NCBI GenBank assembly: GCA_024500155.1
Contig: CM044874.1
Coordinates: forward strand, 39,006,384 to 39,070,383
Length of the DNA: 64,000 nt
Direction: 5' to 3'
Source: Chenopodium formosanum
Lineage: Eukaryota; Streptophyta; Magnoliopsida; Caryophyllales; Amaranthaceae
The notes below the pieces were generated by a model. That model was not told where the DNA came from and did no database searches. It saw only the letters and a list, made by a program, of their open reading frames with translations. Positions 35,101 to 47,100 of the stretch are shown here, one piece after another (position 1 is the stretch's first letter; each line of letters opens with the position of its first letter). The position numbers and the translations under genes are program-made.

Positions 35101-38100
35101 GCACTATTGATTCGAGAATCAAGAGATGAGAATTGATGTCTAGGCTTAGTTTCAATAGGCAGGTTAATTTATAAATGGTTAAGTCGAGATTCGAGAGATG
35201 AGATTTAATACCGATAGATTAATTATGTGATTGTAATACATAGCGAAAGCCCTTTATGATCTGATTAATTGATGCATTGATGATTGATTATTGTGTTTTA
35301 CCCTCGAATATTATTTATTGGTGAACCTATGCCCCAGGCCTTTTATTCATTGATTTTCCCTATCCTTAATCTTAGTAATTTAGTTCCCTTTAATAATAAC
35401 AAAATGGTTACTTAATAATTTAGATTACTTTTAATTAATTAGAAATAAAAGACTTGTTCCCGTGTGGATTTAACCCTACTTCCTTATCTACTTTAGTTAG
35501 AGGACTTAGATAACACTTTTGATTAGGTGATACGACTTTAGCCTGTCAAAATTTGGCGTCATTGCCGGGGAAACAGGTTTTATTTTTATTTTCGATTATT
35601 TTTGTAGTCTAAATTAATTTATCTAGTCTCATAGAACGCAAGTTCTTTGAGACAACTTTCTCATATTTGTTTGTTTAGTTCTGCGTTTATGCCCAAAAGT
35701 TCTAGATCAGGCTACATTCCATTCGATCCTGAAATCGAACAATCATAGACATGAAGAATTGTTACAGGCACATACAAGACACTTCTGGAGGTAATCCACC
35801 TTTGAAACCCCCATCTGATTCTAGTGATTCGGAAGACTTTTCAGAACCTAAATAAGAGATGACGGCACCACCACCTCCTCCACCTCGCAAGCTTAGCGAT
35901 TATTCGTAGCCGTCGCTAAAAGATTTTCCACACCTTACTCCTACTCCGGCCTTGATGGAGTGCAATTTGAAATCAAACCCCAATTATCACGATGATAGAG
36001 AGGAAGCAATTCAGTGGAGCTAAGGGTGAGGATCCGATCTTCACATTGCAGATTTCTGCCAATATTGCAATACCATTAGGCAAGGTGTGGTCACGCAAGA
36101 CCAAATCAGGGAGATTCTTTTTCCCTTTTCTTTATGTGGAAAAGCTAAATTATGGTTTAATGGTTTGAACAAAACTGCACTTGGTATTACTGACCGGGAA
36201 ACTCTTGCTTTGAATTTTTATAATAAATATTACCCTACAAAGAGAACTTTACTAAGGAGTGCTATTCAGAACTTCGCCCAAGATGAAACTCTATATGAGG
36301 CTTGGGAGAGGTTCAAGGATCTACAGAGAGAATGCCCCCACCATAATCTGGCACAATGGCAGTTGATCCAAGCTTTTTACAATGGACTAGGAAATTCATC
36401 TAGATCAATTCTAGATTCTGCGGCTAACGGGAGATTTATGAATCTTAATGTTGAAAATGCAGGTTCAGGTTATCGAAGATATGGAAATTCACAATTCCCG
36501 ATATGGGAATCCAAGAGGGTTTGCTAAAAGGAAAACATAATGTCGATTCTGTATCTTTTTTGCAAGCTCAGTTAACATCTATTTGTCAAAAACTAGATAA
36601 TCTTACTGCTGTTCCTAACTCTGTAGCTAATGTTTGTGCTATTGCTAACAATGAAGCTTTTTGTGAAAATTGTGGAATTGTAGGACATTGGGAGCAAGAT
36701 TGTAGGAGTTCCATAGAGCAAGTTAATGTCTTCCAATCCTATAGGCAAAATAACCCATACTCCAACGCTTATAATCCTGGCCTCCGGAACTACCCATATC
36801 TTTCCTACCGGAGTACCAACGTACAAAATCCTCCATTTCCACAACGAACACAACAACAACCACCAACACAGCAAAAATATTACCATCCTAATTCTAGCCA
36901 GAAAAACCAGTCACAATCCTCCTCATCTTCTGACCTGCTATGTCAGAAATTAAAGCAATGCTTTCAAGCATGCAAAAGCAAATGGAGAGTAGGGATGCAC
37001 AAATTGATTCGATTATAGCTCATAATAAAATCATGGACAATCAAATTGCGCAGATTTCATCTACCCTACAAACCCGTCAGCAAGAAGCTTTAGCATCGCA
37101 ACCAATCCACCCTACAGATCATGCTAATGCAATCACTCTAAGGAGTGGTTCACACTATGATGGGCCTCCTATGCCCAAGGATGATGGACCTGTTGCTAAA
37201 TTTGTTTCCCTTGTACCAAATGCTAATCTTACTAACCCTGCAGGGCTATAGAAGGAAACTATTCCTTCTAATATTTCTTTGCAGGGTAAATCTCAGGACA
37301 AGGGTGGAGATGTGCAGAGCCTAGTTATCAAACTACCATTCCCCAATAGACATTTGAAAAGTAAGTTTGATAAGCAATTCGGTAAGTTTTTGGAGGTTGT
37401 GAAGAATTTGCAGGTAACAATTCCTTTCACTGATGTAATCACTCAGGTTCCTGCAAATGCTAAATTTATGAAAGATATTTTGACTAGGAAAAGGGTCTTT
37501 AATGAGGTAGAAATTGTAGCTTTGACAGAGGAATGTAGTGCTTTATTGCAAAAATAAATCCCCTCCTAAATTAAAGGATCCCGGTAGTTTTCCTATCCCT
37601 TGTCATATAGGTAATGTCTTCATTGATAAAGCATTATGTGATTTGAGTGCTAGTGTTCATCTGTGTGTGCTAAGTTTAATATGGGTGATTTGTCCGTGTC
37701 AGAGTTAGTAAATTATTTATCCCTCTTGATTTTGTTTTGTTAGACATGGATGAGGATACACAAATTCCTATTATATTAGGTGTTTCGGGGTTTTTTGTGT
37801 CCCTCGGGAGAGTTATAGCTCAAGACTGGATTCAGCAAGGACGCCTGTACCAACAAAACAAACGGAGCACCGAATGGTCGGTGGTCCGCCTCCGAAGGTT
37901 AAGTTAGTACGGATTCAGAGTAAAACGTGTGGAAAATAAGTTATCTGCTCGGATTCCAAGCTCAGGTGTTGTCTGTTTTCTTGTTTCTTGAGAGGGACAG
38001 ATCAATAATGATTGGAACGTCCCCCAATAAATGGGGGAATGTCCCTATTTATAGGGATCTTGGGTGCCCTCCCTAGGGTTTGATAACCTAGGGATTAGGG

Positions 38101-41100
38101 CACGCCGTTTTTTAAGGGCCCCTTGGGATTTGGGCCTTGAAAGCCGCCATTCCCAGGGGGCAATATCCGCTCGACACGTGTCACCATTTGGAAGGTCCAA
38201 GTAGGCTCCCCTTCCACTGACATGTGTCATGCTCTGATTGGGCCACTTGGCAGGGTATAAAATACCCAAATCACTTGCCCCTCACAGGGGGTCACGTGCT
38301 TGCCACGTGCCGCCTGTGACAGGTGTCGGGTTATGAGCGATTGGTTTTTCAACCATTTACCATGGGTGAATCTAAGGATTTTTACCCTAGATTCTTTACC
38401 CTTTCTATAAATAGGGGTTGACCACCCTTCATTTTTTCACACTTCTGTGAATCTTTCGAGCCTTTGACTTCTGAACTCTTGACTAGCTCTTTGCAAGCAT
38501 CCGACAGTCGTCCAAGCTTCTTTGTTCTTTGTAAACAGACGTCCAAGCTTCTTTCAGCCGTCTCCTATTACCCTTTAAAGGTAACTGTCTACTTCTTTTT
38601 CTTTTTTTTTTACTTTTTCCTTGCTTTGTTTTTTAAAATGGTTTCCCAAACGCACACGACACGGCTTAGGGTAGTGATCAGGAGGTCATCGGGGACGGCT
38701 GAATCTAGAACTAGCGGTGTCGAATGCTTGTTCATGGACCCTGTTATGCGAACTTCCCTGAATTCGATCGTTTCTGTGTCTATGCAGGACACCATGACCA
38801 GAACCAAGAGAACTGGTAAACAATATAATTCGGATGGTTCTTTCTACCATTCGGAGGGGTCCACTATATATTCAGACGGCTCTATTAGGGCGCCTGTTAG
38901 TGAACTTCGAGATCATCCTCCAAGCCCTTCTTCAGACCCTCGTCCAACTCAAACCTATTATCATTCCCCAACCTCCAGCGCTACTCCCTGCGACACAATC
39001 TTGTGGGAGGCTGAAGCCCCTTCTGGACAAGCGTCGGAGGAGAGACTGAGGGAGGACCCTGCTGGCACCAGCCGGCCCTCCTGGTGAGAGCTCTGATGAC
39101 GACTCGGCCTCGTCATCTTTTGATAGTGCCTCCGTTGACTCGAGGGAGGCATGAACTAAGATAAACATGGCAAGGGAGTCCTTGTCAGTGGAAAAAGGTG
39201 AAGGTTGGGCCGAGCCGCATGCTACTCACTGCCGGGAGCATGCTCCCTATTGTAAGCACGTTCCCGAAGCCAGGCGGGACCTAATGAAAACGACCTGGCC
39301 AAGTTCAAGTCTAAGCATGTCATGGGACATTGCTTCCTTCTCACCGTGTCGGATGTTGTAGATACAGTCACCTGCTAGTGTCCAGCTACCATGATGAGAG
39401 CTTTGGTTGTTATGAGGCAACCATTCAGGCGTGTCTGCGCTTCCCTCTCCATCCGACAGTGGATGGATACCAACTAGGTATCTGGCAACTCCCGAACTCT
39501 TGGATTAATATAATCGGGTACGTTGCCGCGTGTGAAATGCTGATGGTGGATCCTAGCTGTGAGGCGTTCGCCCACATGCACTATCTAATCCGAGCGCCGA
39601 AAACAGGCGGCGAAAGCTGGTACACCTTGCCACCTGCAAGGCATAGAATAAAATCTCGGTCGTGTCGACGCGTTTCACCCGAGATGTAACGGAATTTGAA
39701 GTTGCCGAATCGCGATTTAGCATTTTGTAACGGGGTTTTCAAAACCACCGCATTTTTTGCCGATACACCGCCGGATCGCCTGAGATATAGTTTGATTTTG
39801 CGAGTTAATCACTTAATTAAATATAAATTGCAGCTTCCATGGTTGCCGCACTCCATTGTTAGCCTGTGAAACTCCACACAATAGAAAGAGAAAGAGGAAG
39901 TAAAAGAAAGGCTAAAATAGTGGGGTAAGTAAAGGAAGTGTTGGTGGGACAGCTGTCCACCTTTTGTGGTTCATTTATTTACACCTTTCATTTATTTTTG
40001 GATTTTTAACTCTCCCTTTACGTTATTGATAGACTTAGGAGTTAGGAGACTTCAAATTTTATTTTTTACTTTTTAAATTCCACTACATCACTCTTTTTAT
40101 CGGTTACTTTTACTGTTTTACCATTTTATTTTTAGTTTAATATTTTTATCATTACTTTATTATATATTTTTTTAATGCAAATCATTACTTTATTAGTAGT
40201 GTATAAGTGCATAAAATAATTGTATAGATCATTTTAGAATTTAAATAATTTTTTAAAAATTAAAAATTCTACCGCGATGACCGATACTCGGTCAACGATC
40301 ACCGCATCATTTCCGTTACCGCAACACCGCGACCGTTCCCGTGATTGCGACTGAAACCACATTTTTATTCTATGCTGCAAGGGGTACATGATGGCAGTCC
40401 CGGTAAGAAGTCCAAGTGGAAGGACTGGAGGACAAAGTTTTATATAGTTCACTCCTCTGCCCGCCTGCTGAATCAAAAGTATAACAGGTGGAATAAGAAT
40501 CCCCCCTCCTAGCTGGAAAGAAAGCCCTGTCGCCTCTTCCTAGGCGAGCCCAGGAGGAGATATTTGATAAGGGTCTGTTCAAGTTGTCCGTTCGGACAAA
40601 CGAGCAGACGGGGGAGAAGGAAGTCACCCCCAAAGTTACATTCCTCGTTATGAGTGGCTCTCGGACGGTGTGTACTTGGCCGCCTGCGGCTTGAGTAGGG
40701 AGATGCCGAGACTCCGAGAGGTAGTCGGCCGCTTGATTTTTTAATGCTTTAGTTGTTTTCAATATTTGCTTGCAGATTTCTAACTCTTGTTTCTTTGTAC
40801 AGACAAAGCTATGTAGAAGCTCTCGGCCTCCAAGAAGCCGGCTGCAGCCTCTGCAGCTATGTACTGTTCGAACATTCTCAAACGGACGAACGAGGAACAA
40901 AAAACTGGCGGGAACCCCAAGGTAAAGGTTTATCACACTTGTCTTTTTTGAACAAGATTTTTCCTCGGTTCGCATGTCTTCGGACTATTAGGTGGTTCCA
41001 CCAAGCCTTCTCCCTCCAAACCATCCGACCCTAAGCTGCAGAAGCTGAAGGCCGGAGATGTAGGCGCTTCAGGCAAGTCCAGAAAGCACATTGCCCAAGG

Positions 41101-44100
41101 GCATCGAAGAGTGGCAAGCCATTCATTGGTCAGCAGGAGACGAAAAGAAGCCCGTCAAGGGGGATGAGGGGAGGGTAAGGGCTACTTCCCCTTAATGTTT
41201 TTTACATAGATGTAGACCATTCGGCCTACTCTTGACCTATGTTATATTAATTTGTGCGGCTCCTGCTTAGATCGTTCAGATGGCCAAGGAGATGCTACGA
41301 GGTAAGAACTTGGTAAAATTTTATTACAAGTCACACTTGTATCTAATGCTAACCATTCGCCCCTTTGACCGAATGCAGGCCATGCTACGCGTATAAGGGC
41401 TTAAAAAGCCAATCCTGGAGAAGTCAAAAGAGGTAACGGCTGCTAATGCCCGGGCTGACTCCGCTTTAGACAGAACTCAATTTGAAATAGCTCAAAATGA
41501 GTTATTGACACTTGATATGATGTAGACCTGCAGGTGAAGCGAGAATTGGAGGCGACTCGGACGAAGATCAGCTGAAGTTAAGGGCCTTAAGGAGAAGCTT
41601 GAGCCATTGGATGAGGCCAAGCAGGATGCTGAGAAGGCTAAGCAGCGGGTGGGCCGCCTGGAGAAGCGCTTAGCTAACCAGGAGAAGCAGCTCCAAGCCA
41701 AATACAAGGCTCGTGGCGAGGAGGAGAAGGAGGCCGTTGTCAAACAAATGATGGAAGACAATGAAGCCATCATGCGAATGGCATGGGAAGCGGCTCCGGG
41801 TGTTGACTATGATACTTGGAAGACAAAGTTTGATCAAGCCAGCAATGATTTCAATGCACGCCTCCTTCAGTAGTAGGCTCAGGAGAAAGCGACCAAGGTT
41901 GCAACTGAGGAGTCCGGCTCCTCGATAGAGTCCTCCGAGGATGAGGAGGAGGAGGAGGAGGATGAAGATGATGAGCAGCCGACGGGTGAAAACAAGGAGG
42001 ATGCAGCTAATAACAATGAGAACCTCTCCCCTGCTACTTAAGCTTTAGGTATCTTTCTGCGGCCGAATGGCCAAGTATTTGCTTTTTCGGCCAGTGTGCC
42101 GAGTAATCGTGTATTTTACCGACCAAGGGGTCGGGTAGTTCAACTTTCTTCCAGCAATGCCGGCAAACTCTAGCAGTGACCCTTTTTGGGCGGCTGCTTC
42201 TTTTATTGAAGCATCCGGTCGTTTGACCGGTTTTAAATTGGCGTTATGCTTCAAAAATTTTAAAGCTTTCAATTTTTTCTGCATGTATTTATTTTTGGCT
42301 AAGTATTTTAAACCTGTATACCATGCGAATGTCCTTGCCCCTGGACGGATGTCAGTTGGTTTCGGTTGAGAGGATTGATTGACTTAGAAATTATTGATAC
42401 TTTAAAGAGTATGCATGGTTTCTAAGTCAATCAATCACTATGGTGATTGCCCCAAATCAAGCGATAGACGGCCATGTAGAGCAGACGGTTTCTTGAATGC
42501 TTCCGGCCAAAGACCTCGTAAAATATAGATAAGCCGCTTAATTTTTTGACTTAGCTTGTTTAATGAAAAAAGAATCGTCCGCATGCCTTACCCCATAGCA
42601 AGAACAGGCGGTAAGGTAGCCTTTAATATGAAACAGTAGCCGTTTTCCGCCAGTGCTAGAACAGTCGAAAAACTCAACGCTATTTAGATTTCAAGTTAGA
42701 TTAAATCAAACGACTGCGAGCGCTGCCTTAGCGCATTCGGTAGGGCCGCTTGTTGTGTTTGTAGAGCAATGTGCCACCCAAATGGGAGATGCTTCTCATC
42801 GACAAATTCGCCCGAATGGTCTGACTCATGTTGGAGCAGACATTCGTACTCATATTCGAGCAGACGGTAGTTTAAATAATGTTCATCCGGCCATTGGCCT
42901 CTTTTAACGAGTAAATAGCCACTAAGTTATTGACTTAGCTTAAAAAGTGAATAAAGAATAACTAGCCGCTAAGTTATTGACTTAGCTTAAAATTTTAATA
43001 AGTTTTGGGGCGACTGTTTTGGTGCAGTCGGGTCTCCTATTAAAGATCTTGGGTGTCTGTTGCAGACGATCCCTTTATAATTTTAACAAGTTATAAAGCA
43101 TACAAGGCCGTGTGCACATTGTGCATCCCGTAGCTCATAAAATCTCGACGTTGTCCGTAGGCGATGTTCAAGCATCGTCGTCAGTTATTAATTGGTCCGT
43201 CTGTACATTATACAGTCGGAGCTATAAAAGGTAAGTAGGATCCGTCGGCACATTGTGCAGGCGGCATCATTCAAAGTTGTGAGCATGATCCTTCTGCACT
43301 TTGTGCAGTTGGTACTCATAATAAAGTAAATAAGGACAAGTATGGAAATGAAGGCAAAATTTCATTGACAAGTCAAAACACTTTACAAAATTTCAGAAGT
43401 AGTACTTCTTTAAGTTATCTACATTCCAAGTTCTAGGTAAGTGCCGCCTCTTACTTCTTCAAAGATTCAGTAGGGTCCTTCCCAATTTGGGGTTAGCTTC
43501 CCTTACTCATTCGCCCAACCGACTGCCTCCATTTTCCGTAACACAAAGTTCCCAACTTTTAAAGAGCGCTTGTGTACTCTTTTGTTGAAGGCCCGAGTCA
43601 TTCTCAGGCGGTAGATCTCATGGCGTAAGGCGGCATTGCCCCTGCGCTCTAGAAGTCCATGTCAGGCGCATGGCCTCCCAGTTTGTCTCTTCATCATACA
43701 GCATAATCCGAAGAGTCGGCTCATAATGTTCTGCCCCATACACCATGAGAAATGGAGTTTCTCCCGTTGCCCCTTTCGCTGTTGTTCTGATGGCCCATAG
43801 GACGTGTGGTCACATACTTCAAAAGAGGCTTTAGAAAACCTGCTTTGAAGAGCTCTCCTTGTCTCATCTCAAAGCTTGCAGCCCGTTTCTTCGGCACGGC
43901 CGCCTCCTGAGGTGAATCAGGGAGGGTGAGGGTGCCGTTTGTAAGATATGCTCGGATTTTATCCATCGAGGAAGAGATTCGATGAAGTACTCCAATGGGC
44001 TTTTCATAAGATATACTTCTTTTTTCCATGACTTCCCAAAAGACTGACTGAGGCGTTTCACAAGAGGCGGATGACGCCAGATAGAGCATCCGCTTGATTG

Positions 44101-47100
44101 TTTGCTATCTGGGCACTTGACTTAGATTGAAGTCTTCAAGTGTCCCCGCTTCATCTTTTACCGCCTACAAATATTTTATCATAGCCGGATGGGTGGCCTC
44201 ATAAAGACCATTGTACTGGCTAACGACCAATTGGCAGTCACAGCAGGCGCCAATCTTTGTAGCCCCTACTACCTTGCACATTTCGATGCCGGCTAGCAGG
44301 GCTTCATACTCGGCCTCATTGTTTGAGGCCTGGAACTTGAACTGTAGTGCATATTCATATTTGTCCCCCCTACACCACAGTCGTTCATCGTGGAACTCCC
44401 ATCCACATATTGTCATTTTAACAATAAAGTCGGCGAATGTCTGCCCCTTTATTGCCTTCCTTGGTTCGAAAGTGATTTCCAGTCCCTGCAACTCAATAGC
44501 CCATTTGAGCATTCGGTTGATCGGTTGGTCAGTGTAGACCATAACCGGATGTGCCTAGAAGTAAGGCTTCAACTTCTTGACAGCCATGTAAAGGGCGAGG
44601 CCAAATTTTTCGACCATGGGATACCGAAACTCCGCGTTTCTAAGAACGTGGCTAATGAAGTAGATCGGGAGCTGGATGTCATCTCTTTCAGCTAAGAGAA
44701 CAGTGAAGGCATGATCTGAAACAGTCAGGTACATATAGAGCGCCTCTTTGGGCAAGGGGCTGACCAAGGCAAAGAGTGCAGATGCGTTTTTAGCTTTTGG
44801 AAGGCTGTCTCAGCATCATCCCCCCATTCAAATCTAGTCTTCTTCCTGATCGCCTGGAAGTACTTCCAGCTGCGAGGCGACGGTTAATTTTTGGACTTCC
44901 TTCACAGTACGGGACAACTGCATGTCGATCACCGCCTGTATTTTTTCGGGGTGTGGCGAATGTTTCTCGGAGGTCAGCAAGGTGACCTTGTGCATGACCT
45001 TGTGCCGCCTGAGTGTGGCGAATATTTCTCATGCCTGCTGTTTGGATTTGACTATCATGTCATCAATATACGTCTCTACAATCCTCCCAATCTGATTAAT
45101 GAAGACTGTATTAATCATGCGTCGGAAAGTAGCAGGCACATTCTTCAAACCAAACGACATCACATTGTAACAGAATAACCCCTGATTAGTGACGAGTGAC
45201 GAATGCCATCTTTTCTTGATCTTTTTTCCACAACGGAATCTGATGAAAGCCTGAATAGACATCCATGAAGCTCATCAGGGCATGTCTAGCTGTAGAGTCG
45301 ACAAGACTCGCTTCGGACATGCTCTGTTTAAGTCAGTGTAATCCACACACATGCGCTAGGTATCATTCAACTTCTTTACAAGCACAACATTTGCAACCCA
45401 GTCAGGGAAGTTACAAGGCCGAATGAACCCAGCGTCTAATACCCTTTTTTACTTCGACGGCTGCCGCCTGACTTCTCTTCTCACCATGGTTTCTTTTCTT
45501 TTGCCGAATGGGCTGCTTTTTAGGATCCACAACAAGTTTGTGGACAACAAGATATGGCTGATGTCTGGCATCTCTTCCACTTCAAAGGCAAAGATGTCTT
45601 TGAATTCTTTCAGTTGGTGCAGGCTTGCACCCAACTTAGCAAAAGCAGCCGTCCCCACCTTAACAGTTTGCTCTGGCCGTCCAGAGGAATATCAATGTTT
45701 TCTCCAGCCGGCAGGGGACGGAGGTCGTCTAACCGTTCCCCAAGTCAGTGATTACTATAGCTTTTCTTTTTGACCGCCACCACCTGATCGTGTTTTCTTT
45801 TGTTGGCGGCTGGTGGGGTCGGATGATCATCCTTGATATCATCAAGGTCTATTGGCTCATTGCCCTGATCGGCTGCAACTGCCGCAGGCTTGACGTCTGA
45901 GAGATAGCATTCTCGAGCCTTCTTCTAGTCCCCGTTGGGGGAGCCAACCGTTCCATCATCCTTCTCATACTTAACAAGCATGAGAGCAGGGATGATGACG
46001 GCCTTACACTCATTAAGAGTGGGTCGACCAAGGATAAGATTGTAGGCGATCAGCTCTTCGACCACCAGAACCTTTTTGCCCCAGTCGGATGGGCACATCA
46101 TTGCGTCCGACTGGACGCACAACTCCTCCCCCACAATCCACAAGGGGATGGGAGACATCTATCATGCTATCCGGCCTGTACTTGAGATTGGATAGACATT
46201 TGCAGTTGATGATGTCTGAGGAGCTTCCTGTGTCAATCAAGATGCGACCAAACAGGTTTGCCACTTTGCATTCTATGACAACAGGGTCATCATGCGGCCG
46301 ACGGACTTTACCTCTGTCCTTCTCGTTGATGATGACTTCGGGGAAGGCGGATGTGCTGGCCGCCTGTCCCTCATCAACAAAATGGACCATCATTCTCAGA
46401 TGGTCCTTATTGCCCCGGATGGTTGGGCCACCTCCGACGATCGTATAGACCGGATCTTCATCCGTTTCAGAGTTGATAGCAAGCTGGGGAGTCTTTTTGC
46501 TTGAGTGCCCCGGATTCGATTTTGAAGTCACTTTGGACTTCACATAGGATTTCAGCGCTCCTTTGTCACACGATCAAGCGTCCGCTTGAGGCTAAAGCAG
46601 TCGTTGGTATCATGGCCGACATCCTCATGATAGTGGCAGTGCTTGTTCTTGTTCCGATTTTCAGTGAAACCTTTCATAGGAGTCGGCCTCTCTAGAGTCA
46701 GCCAATCCTTTATCTCTATGAGAATGGAGTAGTTGTACTTGTGGAACTTGTACCTTAGAACGTACGGCATCCACTCTTTCTTTTTCTTCCTGGGCCGGCT
46801 GATGAGAGTTATCAACCGAACTGCCATAATAGACTTCTTAGAGTCCAACTGCTTATTGGAGGAGCAGAGCTCAGTCACCTGTATGTAGGCGTCCGCCTCC
46901 ATCAAGGCTCCTTGGAGGGTGAAGATTTTCTTGCGGACAAGTTCGAACTTGAAAGTCGACTCGTCCTTCTGTATAAGCCACTTTGTCAGACAGTCTTTGG
47001 ATCTAGATTCTCACCAGATTGAACCGCCTGACATATGATCGCAACCCCTCTCTATCTCCTTGCTGCACATGGACAAGATCCAAGCTTGTTTTCTTTGCAG

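Larger units (their letters stand above)
42042..43659. other. Non-coding region between antisense ORF and pol, hairpin-rich
   Basis: No gene. Many short perfect inverted repeats: 42061-42072, 42088-42101, 42119-42134, 42196-42212, 42215-42230, an 18-bp stem at 42373-42436, 43011-43030, 43055-43067, 43113-43125, 43162-43177, 43201-43215, 43248-43258, 43294-43308. Also two copies of an AGCCRCTAAGTTATTGACTT-like repeat at 42917 and 42964. In Tat elements this zone is known to be variable and repeat-rich. Confidence 0.7.

Noticed and set aside
39643..40374. Intron of the antisense ORF
   Set aside because: The edges are not GT-AG; they are inverted repeats with an 8-bp target duplication.
43085..43325. 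CRISPR-like array
   Set aside because: Units are diverged and hairpin-based, spacing is irregular, and this is a plant nuclear retrotransposon.
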